In this document: piece after piece, positions 41,470-50,417 of the stretch | Layout of the letters: every line of letters starts with the position of its first letter | Position numbering within the stretch: position 1 is the stretch's first letter | Assembly: GCA_900471515.1 (NCBI GenBank) | Contig: UCFC01000048.1 | Location: 61,688 to 125,687, forward strand | From: Hyphomicrobiales bacterium | GTDB lineage: Bacteria > Pseudomonadota > Alphaproteobacteria > Rhizobiales > Rhizobiaceae | Direction: 5' to 3' | DNA: 64,000 bases | Notes under the pieces: model-generated | What the model was told of the DNA's origin: nothing | Databases searched by the model: none | Seen by the model: the letters and a program-made list of their open reading frames with translations, nothing else | Program-made: the position numbers and the translations under genes

Positions 41470-42240
41470 TCAGAGCGCCATGCCGCCCGAGACTTCGATG
41501 CGCTGGGCGTTGACCCAGCGGTTGGCCTCGGTCAGCAGCGAGGCGATCATCGGGCCGATATCGTCGGGCACGCCGGCGCGGCCGAGTGCCGTCATGGCGG
41601 CAACGCGGCGGTTGATTTCCGGATTGTCGCGGACCATGCCGCCGCTGAAATCGGTCTCGATGGCGCCGGGGGCAACCGTGTTGACGGCGATGCCGCGGGC
41701 GCCGAGTTCGTTGGCCATGTAACGCGTCAGCACTTCGACGGCACCCTTCAGCGAACCGTAGGCCGAGGAACCGGGAACGGCGACGCGGGCAAGGCCGCTT
41801 GACAGGTTGACGATGCGGCCGCCGTCGGCAATGACGGGCAGCAGCTTCTGCGTCAGGAAGAAGACGCCCTTGAAATGGATGTTGTAGAGCTTGTCCATTT
41901 CCTCCTCGGTCGTTTCAAGGATCGAGGCGTGGTAGCTGGTGCCGGCATTGTTGACGAGGAAGTCGAAACGCTCGCGGCCCCAGCCCTTCAGCACCGAGCG
42001 GACATTTTCCACGAAAGCGTCGAAGGCTCTGACATTGCCGGTATCGAGCTGCAGGGCGGCGGCCTTGCGGCCGAGCGCTTCGACTTCGGCGACGGCCCTG
42101 TCGGCCTCGGCGCGGTTGGAATGATAGGTGAAGATCACATCGACACCGCCGCGCGCCAGGCTGACGACGGTATTGCGGCCGAGGCCGCGGCTGCCGCCGG
42201 TGACGATTGCGGTTTTCGGATTTGCAGTCTGATTGCTCAT
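41470..42240 (-). CDS. Short-chain dehydrogenase/reductase
   Basis: A 256-aa NAD(P)-dependent SDR. The cofactor motif is TGGSRGLG (residues 12-19), then NNAG, and the catalytic residues are Ser in NLSSGLARVA and Tyr-x3-Lys in SSAYGSLKGAVEVL. ATG at 42240 follows AAGGAG. It is divergent from an AraC regulator 165 bp away, which may control it. Substrate is unknown; the sequence is close to 3-oxoacyl reductase-like SDRs. Confidence 0.93.
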   Translation of the reverse strand: MSNQTANPKTAIVTGGSRGLGRNTVVSLARGGVDVIFTYHSNRAEADRAVAEVEALGRKAAALQLDTGNVRAFDAFVENVRSVLKGWGRERFDFLVNNAGTSYHASILETTEEEMDKLYNIHFKGVFFLTQKLLPVIADGGRIVNLSSGLARVAVPGSSAYGSLKGAVEVLTRYMANELGARGIAVNTVAPGAIETDFSGGMVRDNPEINRRVAAMTALGRAGVPDDIGPMIASLLTEANRWVNAQRIEVSGGMAL

Positions 42241-42405
42241 CTCGGTTACTCCTTGTCCGGATGGCCGGAATCTAGGTCCCGACACCCCTGGGCTGAATGC
42301 CGAAAGCCTCGAACTTCTTGCCTATTCCTCCAGACGGGTTGCTGCCCGGCGCCCGTGGGGTAAGATGGCTGCAAGAGTGCGGCAGGGGCCGAACCGGAGA
42401 AAACG

Positions 42406-43320
42406 ATGTCCGACGAAATCAGGAAAGCCATCACCGGCTACATGGCCAGCCATGGCGGCGGCGACGGGCTCTATGCGACGGCCCTGCCCGGCTTCTACCT
42501 GATGCGCTCCTCCACGCTCACCATGCCGAAGCCGGCGATCTACCGGCCGGCGCTCTGCATCATCGTCGACGGCGCCAAGCAGATCATGTTCGGCGAGCGG
42601 CTTTTCACCTATCAGGCGATGCAGGCCCTGGTGATCAGCGTCGAGATGCCGGCCTTCGGCCAGGTGATCAGGGCAAGCCGCGAGCAGCCGATGATCGCGC
42701 TCACGCTCGAGCTCGACGTGACCATCCTGCGCGAGGTCCTGGAGGAGATGGAAAGCCCGCCGAAACCGTCCGGCGACGGCGGCCCGGGCGTTTTCGTCCA
42801 GAATTTCGGGGCGGAGCTGCAGGATTGCGTTCTGCGGCTGATGCGCATGCTCGACACGCCGAAATCTATCCCGATCCTGCGGCAGGCGATCCTGCGCGAG
42901 ATCAGCTTCTGGCTGCTGTCGGGGGAAAACGGCAGCGAAGTCTGCAAGCTGGCGCTGCCCGGAAGCCGGACGCGGCGCGTGGCCGACGCCATCCACCTTT
43001 TGCGCGACAATTTCACGGCGCCCGTTCGCGTCGAGCAGCTGGCGGCAACCGCGAAGATGAGCCCCTCCTCCTTCCACCAGCATTTCAAGATGCTGACCTC
43101 GATGAGCCCGCTGCAATATCAGAAACAGCTCCGGCTTCTCGAGGCACGGCGGCTGATGGTGGCCGATGGCCTCAATGCCGCCAATGCCGCCTATCAAGTC
43201 GGCTATGAAAGCGCCTCGCAGTTCAGCCGCGAATATGCCCGCATGTTCGGCACGCCGCCGAAAAGGGACGCGCTGGAGCACAGGGCGCAGCCGCAGGCGG
43301 TCACGAGCGAAGTGGCTTAA
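42406..43320 (+). CDS. AraC-family transcriptional regulator (AraC_N type)
   Basis: A 304-aa regulator. The N-terminal domain (residues 25-180, IYRPALCIIVDGAKQIMFGE) is of the AraC_N/YqhC type, and the C-terminal pair of HTHs includes RVEQLAATAKMSPSSFHQHF and AAYQVGYESASQFSREYARM. YqhC-like proteins often control a neighbouring reductase in response to aldehydes, which fits the divergent SDR. CGGAG precedes the ATG. Its end overlaps the phosphoesterase end by 4 bp. Confidence 0.92.
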   Translation: MSDEIRKAITGYMASHGGGDGLYATALPGFYLMRSSTLTMPKPAIYRPALCIIVDGAKQIMFGERLFTYQAMQALVISVEMPAFGQVIRASREQPMIALTLELDVTILREVLEEMESPPKPSGDGGPGVFVQNFGAELQDCVLRLMRMLDTPKSIPILRQAILREISFWLLSGENGSEVCKLALPGSRTRRVADAIHLLRDNFTAPVRVEQLAATAKMSPSSFHQHFKMLTSMSPLQYQKQLRLLEARRLMVADGLNAANAAYQVGYESASQFSREYARMFGTPPKRDALEHRAQPQAVTSEVA

Positions 43321-44162
43321 TATGCGAGCGTTCGGCTGTCCTCGCGGCCGAAACCGCGGATTTCCAGACGGTCGGCATGGACATCGACGACAGCGAAGGT
43401 GTTTTCGCTTTCGGTATCGACCACGCCCTTGAAATTGACGAAGTGGCAGCCGCCCGCCTTGCCGTAATTGCCGACATGGTTGTGGCCGTTGAGATAGGCG
43501 ACGACGTTTTCCTGCGCCGACAATAGCGCGACGATACGCTCGCGGTCCCACATGTCGTGTTCGCAAGGCGGATGGACGGGGAAGTGATTCATGACGATCA
43601 CCTTCTCGCCGGCGGCCTTTGCCTGCGCGATTTCGCCAGCCAGCCAGGCGAACTGTTCGTCGCTCAACGATGCGTTCCACGCATGGGCGTTTTCGGCGCC
43701 TGCTGCAAGCAGGGCGGCCAGGCGCTCATGGCCGAGGGCGCGGAAAGGATGGCCCTGCGGCGGCGCGAAGGTGCTGACCTCGTTGCCGTTGAGCAGGACG
43801 AAGCGGAAACCGTGGCGCCGGAAACTGTAATAGGGCGCCGGCATGCCGACCCGTTCGGCGACCCTTTCCAGGTGCTCCGGCGCGACGCCGAAATCGTGGT
43901 TGCCGAGCAGGAAATGCGCTTCGTGGCGCAACCTCTCATAGACCGGCAATATGTCGTCGAAGCTTTTGAAATCGCGATCGATAATGTCACCGAGCGTGAT
44001 GACGAAGCTCAGTTCCTCGCCATTGAAGGTCTCGATGGCGGCCGCGACCTTGGCGAGGCTGTTGGCGTAATAGCGCCCCATCTCGACCTGCGGCTCGATG
44101 GCGGCATATTGCGGGTCGGCGATGATGCCGAAGCGGAAAAGGGGAAGATCGGCTGAAGACAT
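43317..44162 (-). CDS. Calcineurin-like metallophosphoesterase (ADP-ribose/CDP-alcohol diphosphatase-like)
   Basis: A 281-aa di-metal phosphoesterase. The ordered motifs are FGIIADPQYA (D-x-Q/H variant), VITLGDIIDRD (GDxxD), LLGNHDFG (GNHD), VIVMNHFPVH and NGHNHVGNY (GHxH). The Gln in ADPQY instead of His is characteristic of the ADPRibase-Mn group that hydrolyses ADP-ribose and CDP-alcohols. Cytoplasmic, no signal peptide. The ATG at 44162 lacks a good ribosome-binding site; an upstream start at about 44225 is possible. Confidence 0.87.
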   Translation of the reverse strand: MSSADLPLFRFGIIADPQYAAIEPQVEMGRYYANSLAKVAAAIETFNGEELSFVITLGDIIDRDFKSFDDILPVYERLRHEAHFLLGNHDFGVAPEHLERVAERVGMPAPYYSFRRHGFRFVLLNGNEVSTFAPPQGHPFRALGHERLAALLAAGAENAHAWNASLSDEQFAWLAGEIAQAKAAGEKVIVMNHFPVHPPCEHDMWDRERIVALLSAQENVVAYLNGHNHVGNYGKAGGCHFVNFKGVVDTESENTFAVVDVHADRLEIRGFGREDSRTLAY

Positions 44163-44236
44163 GCGGGGTGATGTAGAGGCCGCGGATGACAGCGATGTGA
44201 CGGTGCCAGCCGGCCGCGACCCCATGACGAAGGGCC

Positions 44237-44458
44237 TCAGCCTGCGGCCGATGCCCGCTCCCGGCGGCCGCCGACGTAAGGCAGCGCGAACATATAGAGG
44301 CCGCTGAACAGCAGCAGGAACAGCGGCGGCAGCGGCGCGTAGACCACCCAGGCCGGCGGCGTGCCGAGCGCCATTGCGGCGAAGTTGGCAATGACCGCCA
44401 GCGTGAAGACGACGGAGAGCCAGCGGTGAAGCTGGCGGATCGATTTGTTCCAGTTCAT
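44237..44458 (-). CDS. Small two-helix membrane protein
   Basis: A 73-aa protein with two membrane helices (about residues 13-33 and 40-62) and the start MNWNKSIRQLHRWLSVVFTL. A strong GAGGAGGAAA lies upstream of the ATG at 44458. It is 42 bp behind the SRPBCC gene, so it probably belongs to the arsR operon. The RQLHRWLSVVF motif recalls the first helix of PepSY-like proteins, but no firm family is claimed. Confidence 0.75.
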   Translation of the reverse strand: MNWNKSIRQLHRWLSVVFTLAVIANFAAMALGTPPAWVVYAPLPPLFLLLFSGLYMFALPYVGGRRERASAAG

Positions 44459-44500
44459 TGATATTTCCTCCTCTGACGGGCCGATGCTCACCGATCGGGC

Positions 44501-44905
44501 TCAGCGCTCCAGAACCTGCTGCAGGTTGTCGAGGAAGCGCTGCCAGCCGAAGCTCGCGCCCTGATAGGCCTGTTCCTGATCCGGGCGGAAGCCGGCCTGC
44601 TCCATGCGCAGGCGGGTGCCGGCGCCTGCAGGCGTCAGCGTCCAGGTGACGGTGCTTTCCAGGCCGTAGGCATCCCAGGTATAGGCCAGCGTCCGGTTCG
44701 GCTCGACCTCCAGAACCCGGCAATCGACGGAGCCCCATTCGGCGCTGAGCGTGAAACGGTGGTCGGGAACGGGCTTGAAGTCGTTCTTCATCAGCCATTC
44801 CGCGATCAGATGCGGCTGGGTCAGTGCGCGCCAGATCTTTTCCGGCGGGAAGGCGATCTCCCGTTCGACGACGACGGAGCGGATTTCAGTTGCGGTGTCG
44901 TTCAT
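44501..44905 (-). CDS. SRPBCC/AHSA1-domain protein
   Basis: A 134-aa protein of the START-like SRPBCC fold, AHSA1 branch: VVEREIAFPPEKIWRALTQP, then LIAEWLMKNDFKPVPDHRFT, VLEVEPNRTLAYTW and a C-terminal WQRFLDNLQQVLE helix. These proteins bind hydrophobic ligands. The ATG overlaps the arsR stop (ATGA), so the two are translationally coupled, a very common ArsR-AHSA1 pair. AAAGGAT precedes the ATG. Confidence 0.9.
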   Translation of the reverse strand: MNDTATEIRSVVVEREIAFPPEKIWRALTQPHLIAEWLMKNDFKPVPDHRFTLSAEWGSVDCRVLEVEPNRTLAYTWDAYGLESTVTWTLTPAGAGTRLRMEQAGFRPDQEQAYQGASFGWQRFLDNLQQVLER

Positions 44906-45225
44906 TGGTCCATCCTTTTGAGCAGGTCTTCAAGATCGTCGAACCGCTTTTCCCAGAAGCCGGCCATCTCCGTCGTCCAGTCCGCCAGAGGCGCAAGCGC
45001 CCCGATCTCGGCGGTGTAATGGGTCTGGCGGCCTTCGTGGCGGTCGCGCACCAGGCCGGCGGTCTTGAGCACGGCCAGATGTTTCGAAACGACGGGCTGC
45101 GAAACGCCGGCCCGCGCCGTCAAGGCGCCGACCGTCTTTTCGCCTTCGCGGCACAGGCGCTCGAAAATGGCGCGCCGGGTCGGATCGGCAAGCGCCCTGA
45201 AAAGCGCGTCATGGGCATTCGACAT
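44902..45225 (-). CDS. ArsR-family transcriptional regulator
   Basis: A 107-aa winged-helix repressor. HALFRALADPTRRAIFERLC (residues 4-23) and VGALTARAGVSQPVVSKHLA (recognition helix) define the family. It lacks the ELCVCDL-type metal-binding cysteines of ArsR proper, so it probably does not sense arsenic. The start codon has no ribosome-binding site, and an extraordinary 48-bp inverted repeat begins 5 bp upstream, suggesting autoregulation with a very short or absent 5' leader. Confidence 0.92.
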   Translation of the reverse strand: MSNAHDALFRALADPTRRAIFERLCREGEKTVGALTARAGVSQPVVSKHLAVLKTAGLVRDRHEGRQTHYTAEIGALAPLADWTTEMAGFWEKRFDDLEDLLKRMDQ

Positions 45226-45230
45226 GTGAA

Positions 45231-45278
45231 TTCATACCCGTTTGGCTATGGATTGATTTATAGCCAAACGGGTATGAA
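45231..45278. promoter_or_regulatory. Double operator of the arsR-SRPBCC operon
   Basis: Two perfect 19-bp arms (TTCATACCCGTTTGGCTAT and its reverse complement) flank a 10-bp spacer. Each arm contains a nearly palindromic 16-mer, ATACCC-GTTT-GGCTAT, so each is likely to be a complete binding site for one repressor dimer (45234-45249 and 45260-45275). Confidence 0.75.
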
Positions 45279-45338
45279 TAAGTCAAGCGCCTTTGGGGGC
45301 GCGATCCGACCTGCCGCAACGGGCCTGCCGCGCAAACG

Positions 45339-45367
45339 AAAACACCCGGCGCTTGCGGCGCCGGGTG
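45339..45367 (-). terminator. Terminator of sodB
   Basis: A perfect 10-bp GC-rich stem (CACCCGGCGC / GCGCCGGGTG) with a TTGCG loop, followed on the minus strand by TTTTCGTTT, 25 bp past the sodB stop. Confidence 0.85.
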
Positions 45368-45392
45368 CTGAAAACCGGATGCGTGAACGTGT

Positions 45393-45995
45393 TTACTTCG
45401 TTGCCGCTTCGTAGCGCTCCAGGACGTAGTCCCAGTTGATGAGGCTGTCGATGAAGGCTTCGAGATATTTCGGGCGGGCGTTGCGGTAGTCGATGTAGTA
45501 GGAATGTTCCCAGACATCGACGCCGAGGATCGGGGTGGCGCCGTGAACGAGCGGGTTTTCGCCGTTCGGGGTCTTGGAGATTTCGAGCTTGCCGTTCTTG
45601 ACGGAAACCCAGGCCCAGCCGGAGCCGAACTGCGTTGCGCCGGCATTGGCGAAATCGGCCTTGAACTTGTCGTAGCCGCCGAGATCGGAGTTGAAGGCAG
45701 CTTCGAGCTTGCCCGGCAGCTTGTTGCCGCCGCCGCCCTTCTTCATCCACTTCCAGAAATGGATGTGGTTGTAGTGCTGGGCAGCGTTGTTGAACAGGCC
45801 GGCATTGGTGCCGAAGGACTTCTTGACCACCTCTTCCAGGGAGAGATCGGCCAGGCCGGCTTCCGCTGCAAGCTTGTTGCCGTTGTCGACATAGGCCTTG
45901 TGGTGCTTGTCGTGATGGAACTCGAGCGTCTCCTTCGACATGAAGGGAGCAAGCGCTTCGTAGTCATAGGGAAGTTCAGGCAATTCGAAAGCCAT
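45393..45995 (-). CDS. sodB: Superoxide dismutase, Fe/Mn family
   Basis: A 200-aa cytoplasmic SOD. The metal ligands lie in LEFHHDKHHKAYV (His27), the helix NNAAQHYNHIHFW, and DVWEHSYYIDYRN (Asp and His). The pattern GGGGNKLPGKL and QFGSGWAW favours the Fe or cambialistic type. The ATG at 45995 follows AGAGGAG. The gene has its own terminator. It detoxifies superoxide from respiration. Confidence 0.95.
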   Translation of the reverse strand: MAFELPELPYDYEALAPFMSKETLEFHHDKHHKAYVDNGNKLAAEAGLADLSLEEVVKKSFGTNAGLFNNAAQHYNHIHFWKWMKKGGGGNKLPGKLEAAFNSDLGGYDKFKADFANAGATQFGSGWAWVSVKNGKLEISKTPNGENPLVHGATPILGVDVWEHSYYIDYRNARPKYLEAFIDSLINWDYVLERYEAATK

Positions 45996-46496
45996 AACAG
46001 ATCTCCTCTTGGCAATAGATTGCGTCATCGGCAGGTGAGGCGGAACATAGGAGGGGAAGCATTGCGAGGCAACCGGCGAATTATCAAAAAACAACCGCTT
46101 CGAGGAAAAATTGCCTCTCGTCGCGGGCTCGCCCGGCAGGCGCAAATCGCCGCGACACAGCGCGCATTCAGGCCTATGAAAGCAACATGGCGGCTGGACG
46201 GGGAGCGCGCCCCACAGGAATAAAATCCCTCCCCCTTGCCGGCGCCCCGCATCCTCCCGATCGCGCCGGCAAAATGAGGCACGCTCGCGTCCCGCAGCCG
46301 CGCTTAGGGGCCGGCGCCGATATTTCAATAAAAAACTGTTAATTTCTTTTGGGCGCTTTTGACAGGCGATGAATAGCGCGTCTTAGATGCGATCCAAGGC
46401 CATCAGAGAGTGCTAGCGCAACCTCTGGTAGGAGTAGCTTAATTAGCATTGCATAAATCATTTCAGGGACTTCTGACATCAACTTCGGGGCGTGTG
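45996..46496. promoter_or_regulatory. Gene-free region between sodB and the coiled-coil gene
   Basis: About 500 bp that must contain both divergent promoters. For the right-hand gene, TTGACA at 46359-46364 with a 17-bp spacer to CTTAGA (46382-46387) is a plausible promoter. The segment 46320-46350 is AT-rich. I see no RNA gene or repeat here. Confidence 0.4.
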
Positions 46497-48050
46497 ATGG
46501 TCATGAGCTTTTTTCGTCGCAGTGAAGAACCCGTCAAACCGGGTTTGAGAGTATCCAGCCATCGCCAGACGCTGTCCGTCACCGAACAGACGGCCCTCGT
46601 GGACAAGCCGCCGGTGCAGTACAACGTTTCGGAAGTCGATGATTTCCAGGCCTTCGGCACGGCAATCGAGGAAAACAAGCAGTCCTCCGAGGAGCTGCTC
46701 GTCAGCCTGACCTCGCTGCAGGAGCGGGTTTCCTCGCTGCTCGGCGCGCACAGCCAGTCGCTCAACGAAACGGGCGCGCTGCGGGCGGAATGCTCGCGTC
46801 TCGGCTCGCTGCTCGACTACGAGAGCAATGCGCGGCGCAAGGCCGACCAGGAAAACCAGCGTCTGACCGTCGAAAACAAGGAGCTGAAACTCGACAACAG
46901 CCAGCTGCGCGTCGAGGCCGGCACCTATCGCGAAGAACTGGTGAAGCTGCAGGGCGTGCACGAACTGATGCGGGAAGAATTCACCGTCGTCGAGGCACGG
47001 CTGATCGATGCCGAGCGCGAGATCCGCGAACGCGCGCTGCAGTTCGACGAGGTTTCCTCGCAGCTGCGCCGCACGCAGCAGGACCACGATGCGCGCGGCC
47101 GCGAACTGGCGAGCACGCGCGAGAAGCTGGAGCTGGAAACCACGGCCCACCAGCTGCTCGTCGAAAGCTCGCGGCGCGAAAACAGCATCCAGCTTCGCGA
47201 AATCGCCCGCCTCAACGAAGAGCGCAGCCATCTCAAGACCAGCCTTTCGGAACATGAGGCGCTGACCCGCAGCCTGCAATCCTCCGTGTCCAACCTGAAG
47301 CAGGACCTCGTCGCTTCCGAGGAGCGTTATCGCCGCCTGGAAGCCGAATTCGAGACGCTGGAGACCTCCTCGACGCTCGAAATCGCAAACCTGCGCACCA
47401 AGCAGGAAGCGATCGCATCCAAGTCCGAACTCGTCGAGAAGCTGCTGTCGACCGCCAACAGCCGCAACAAGATGACGGACGAGGAACTGCAGTCGACCCG
47501 CACGGAACTGAAGCGCACGAAGGGCGAGCTTGCCACGGCGCTGGCGCGGCTGGAGCGGATGACCGACGAGCTCAACCGCGTTCGCCTGAACGGCACGGAA
47601 AGCGAAGCCGCCCGCCGCGAGCTTGCCGCCCACAGCAACGATCTCGTCATGAAGCTGCGCGAGGCCGAAAGCCAGCGCAGCAAGCGCGACCGCGAGATCG
47701 AAGCCTTCAAGAACGATCTCGACACGCGCCTCGATACCGACCGCTACGAAATCAGCCAGCTGCGGACGAGCCTCGAAATCGCCAAGTCGGAAATCCGGCA
47801 GCTGCGCGCCGAACGTGCGATCCTCAACGGCCAGCTCGAAGTGGCGCGCGGCGAGCGCCCGAGCGTGGCCGAGACCGCCCTGCCGGAAGAAGAGCCGCTG
47901 AAGGAAGAGGTCCGCATGCCGGCCGCCACCTTCGCGCCGATGATCGACATTTCCAGCAAGTCGCTGCGCGGCAACGGCATGGTCGCCGGCTCGGTGAATG
48001 ACGAGCTTGCCGTCATCGAAGCCAACCTGCGCACGCCGCCGGCGGAGTGA
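46497..48050 (+). CDS. Long coiled-coil protein of unknown function
   Basis: A 517-aa protein, nearly all of it (about residues 60-475) heptad-repeat coiled coil rich in Glu, Arg, Leu and Ser. It starts with a short basic segment (MSFFRRSEEPVKPGLRVSS) and ends with a conserved-looking non-coiled tail (FAPMIDISSKSLRGNGMV ... AVIEANLRTPPAE). There is no signal peptide or membrane helix. Cytoskeletal, polar-organising or chromosome-segregation roles are typical of such proteins but none is shown. Start is 46497 or 46503. Confidence 0.8.
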   Translation: MVMSFFRRSEEPVKPGLRVSSHRQTLSVTEQTALVDKPPVQYNVSEVDDFQAFGTAIEENKQSSEELLVSLTSLQERVSSLLGAHSQSLNETGALRAECSRLGSLLDYESNARRKADQENQRLTVENKELKLDNSQLRVEAGTYREELVKLQGVHELMREEFTVVEARLIDAEREIRERALQFDEVSSQLRRTQQDHDARGRELASTREKLELETTAHQLLVESSRRENSIQLREIARLNEERSHLKTSLSEHEALTRSLQSSVSNLKQDLVASEERYRRLEAEFETLETSSTLEIANLRTKQEAIASKSELVEKLLSTANSRNKMTDEELQSTRTELKRTKGELATALARLERMTDELNRVRLNGTESEAARRELAAHSNDLVMKLREAESQRSKRDREIEAFKNDLDTRLDTDRYEISQLRTSLEIAKSEIRQLRAERAILNGQLEVARGERPSVAETALPEEEPLKEEVRMPAATFAPMIDISSKSLRGNGMVAGSVNDELAVIEANLRTPPAE

Positions 48051-48180
48051 CCCAGATTTTCTTCGGCGGGAAGAGGCCTTTCCGCCGAAGCAGATGCGGC
48101 CGGCCCGACAGGTCCTTGCCGTGCCGGGGAACCGGAGCCTGCCTTCACGAGTTTGAGAGCAGGGTCTGGAGGAGGCGCAC

Positions 48181-48867
48181 ATGGAACGCGTTCACGACAA
48201 GGAACAAGTTCAAAATCGGGGACAGGGCCGGCATCGGGCGGAAGATCAGCAGAAAATCTATCAGCGCTGGGCGCCGGTCTACGATCAGGTCTATCGCGGC
48301 ATCCTGCGCGACGGGCACCGCACGCTGGCGCGGCTTGCGGCGGGCGCCGGGACGGAGATCCTGGAAATCGGCGTCGGCACCGGTCTGGTGCTCTCCCACT
48401 ATCCGCGACGCTGCCGGGTGACGGGCATCGACATTTCCGAGCATATGATCGCCCGGGCGCGGGAAAAAATCGCCCGCGACAAGCTCTTTCACGTGCGGCA
48501 ATTGCAGGTGATGGACGCGCACGCGCTGGCCTTCGAGGACCGGTCCTTCGATGCCGTCTGCCTGCCTTTCGTCATCACCCTCATCCCCGAGCCGGAACGG
48601 GCGCTGGACGAATGCGCCCGCGTTCTGCGGCCGGGCGGCGAGATCATCCTTGCCAGCAAGCTCGGCGACGGTGCGGGCCTGCAGGGAGCGATCGAGGAGG
48701 CGGTGGCGCCGCTGGTGCGGCGCATCGGCTGGAGTTCGGCGTTCCGCATCAGCCGGATCACCGGCTGGGCGCAGGCGAGCGGCTTCGAAGTCGTTGAGAT
48801 TTTGCCGGTTTTCCCGAACGGCTTCTTCAAGGTCGTCCGCCTCAAGCGGCGTTCGCCAAACGTCTGA
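48181..48867 (+). CDS. SAM-dependent methyltransferase, PmtA-like (phosphatidylethanolamine N-methyltransferase)
   Basis: A 228-aa class I methyltransferase. The start IYQRWAPVYDQVYRGIL and the SAM site EILEIGVGTGLVLSHYP (motif I), GIDISEHMIARAREKI and DAVCLPFVITLIPEPERAL closely follow Rhodobacter-type PmtA enzymes that convert phosphatidylethanolamine to phosphatidylcholine. An amphipathic N-terminal segment is rich in Gln and charged residues. GGAGGAGG precedes the ATG. It is 130 bp after the coiled-coil gene on the same strand. Confidence 0.82.
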   Translation: MERVHDKEQVQNRGQGRHRAEDQQKIYQRWAPVYDQVYRGILRDGHRTLARLAAGAGTEILEIGVGTGLVLSHYPRRCRVTGIDISEHMIARAREKIARDKLFHVRQLQVMDAHALAFEDRSFDAVCLPFVITLIPEPERALDECARVLRPGGEIILASKLGDGAGLQGAIEEAVAPLVRRIGWSSAFRISRITGWAQASGFEVVEILPVFPNGFFKVVRLKRRSPNV

Positions 48868-49183
48868 GGCGAAACCTGTCATCCTGAACGTGCCTGCAGG
48901 CGTGTCTGACGCTCGGCGTGCCGGCCGCCGGGGCCAAGACGCCCATGGCGCAGCAATCGGCGGCACGATCGCCGCGCCCTCCGGCGCAATCCCCGTCAGG
49001 CGGCTGCCGGTGAGACCGCCGACGGTCGCGGTTTCCATCGTCATCATCGCCACGTCGGCGATACGGTTTTTCTGCGGCAGGTCGGATCGGGCCGAATCCG
49101 TCCTTGGCAGCTCCCGGGACGCTGCGTAAAGTGAGGATCGCTTCATCTTGGCCGCGGCCAGACTGTATCGAAGAAGTTCCGCA
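48868..49183. other. Intergenic region, nothing recognised
   Basis: 316 bp between the pmtA-like gene and an MFS gene. It is as GC-rich as the genes around it and has an open antisense frame running into pmtA, but no family resemblance and no start signal. It may be a decayed gene. It must hold the promoter of the MFS gene. Confidence 0.4.
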
Positions 49184-50413
49184 ATGACCGACACCCAATG
49201 GGACGCTGCAAAGGCGGTGCCCGGCTCCGCCTACTGGAAACGCAATCTCGTCATTTCGCTTCTTGGCTCGTTCACGACGATCGTTGCCATGACGCTGCTT
49301 CTTCCCTTCCTGCCGCTTTATGTGGAAGAGCTTGGTGTCAGCGACGATGCGGCGATCGTGCAGTGGTCGGGCATCGCCTATGGCGCGACCTTCTTCGCCG
49401 CCGCCTGCGTGGCGCCGATCTGGGGCCGGCTCGGCGACATATACGGGCGCAAGCTGATGCTGGTGCGCGCCAGCCTCGGCATGACGATCGCCATTTCGCT
49501 GATGGGCATGGCCGGCAGCGTCTGGCAGCTCGTGGCGCTGCGCCTCTTCGTCGGCCTGGCGGGCGGTTATGCATCCGGCTCGATGGTGCTGGTGGCGACG
49601 CAGACGCCGAAGGACCGATCCGCCTGGGCGCTTGGCGTGCTGTCGTCCGGCATCATGGCCGGCAATCTCGTCGGCCCGCTGATCGGCGGCGCGCTGCCGC
49701 CCGTCATCGGCATCCGCGGCACGTTCCTGGCCGCCGGCGGCATGATCTTCCTCGCCTTCCTGGCAACCACCTTCCTGATCAAGGAGGAGAAATCGGCCGC
49801 CCGCAAACAGGCGGCGAAAGCCTCCGGCGGCTGGAAATCCATTCCCGACAAGGGGCCCGTTATCGCGATGCTGGCAACCGGCCTGCTGTTGATGCTGGCC
49901 AATATGTCGATCGAGCCGATCATCACCGTCTATGTGGCGCAGCTCGTGCCCGACCAGGGCCAGGTGACGATGGTGGCCGGCATCGTCATGTCGGCGGCCG
50001 CGCTCGGCAGCATCCTCTCGGCCTCGCGGCTCGGCAGGCTTGCAGACCGGATCGGCCACTGGCCGGTCATTGCCGGGGCGCTGGCGATAGCCGGCCTGCT
50101 CCTCATCCCGCAGGCCTTCGTGACCGCCTCGTGGCAGCTGATTGCCCTGCGCTTCCTGATGGGCGTGGCACTTGGCGGGCTGCTCCCCTGCATCGCCGCC
50201 GTCATCCGGCACAATGTTCCCGACAGTGCGGCCGGCAGCATTCTCGGCCTTTCCACCTCCTCGCAGTTCGTGGGCCAGGTGGTCGGGCCTGTTCTCGGCG
50301 GTTTCGTCGGCGGGCATATCGGCATGCGGGTCGTCTTTCTCGGAACCTGCGTGCTCCTGCTTGCCGGTGCGGCCTTCGCGTGGCTGGTGCGCCCGAAGGA
50401 CGAGCAGGCCTGA
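49184..50413 (+). CDS. MFS multidrug efflux transporter (MdtG/TetA-like)
   Basis: A 409-aa 12-helix MFS protein. Motif A is WGRLGDIYGRKLMLVRASLG (about residues 73-92); a second-half counterpart is RLGRLADRIGHWPVIAGALA. The motif C region is VLSSGIMAGNLVGPLIGGAL. These features match drug:H+ antiporters such as MdtG. Substrate is unknown. It is followed after 4 bp by the end of a convergent tetR, which may or may not control it. Confidence 0.9.
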   Translation: MTDTQWDAAKAVPGSAYWKRNLVISLLGSFTTIVAMTLLLPFLPLYVEELGVSDDAAIVQWSGIAYGATFFAAACVAPIWGRLGDIYGRKLMLVRASLGMTIAISLMGMAGSVWQLVALRLFVGLAGGYASGSMVLVATQTPKDRSAWALGVLSSGIMAGNLVGPLIGGALPPVIGIRGTFLAAGGMIFLAFLATTFLIKEEKSAARKQAAKASGGWKSIPDKGPVIAMLATGLLLMLANMSIEPIITVYVAQLVPDQGQVTMVAGIVMSAAALGSILSASRLGRLADRIGHWPVIAGALAIAGLLLIPQAFVTASWQLIALRFLMGVALGGLLPCIAAVIRHNVPDSAAGSILGLSTSSQFVGQVVGPVLGGFVGGHIGMRVVFLGTCVLLLAGAAFAWLVRPKDEQA

Positions 50414-50417
50414 ACCG

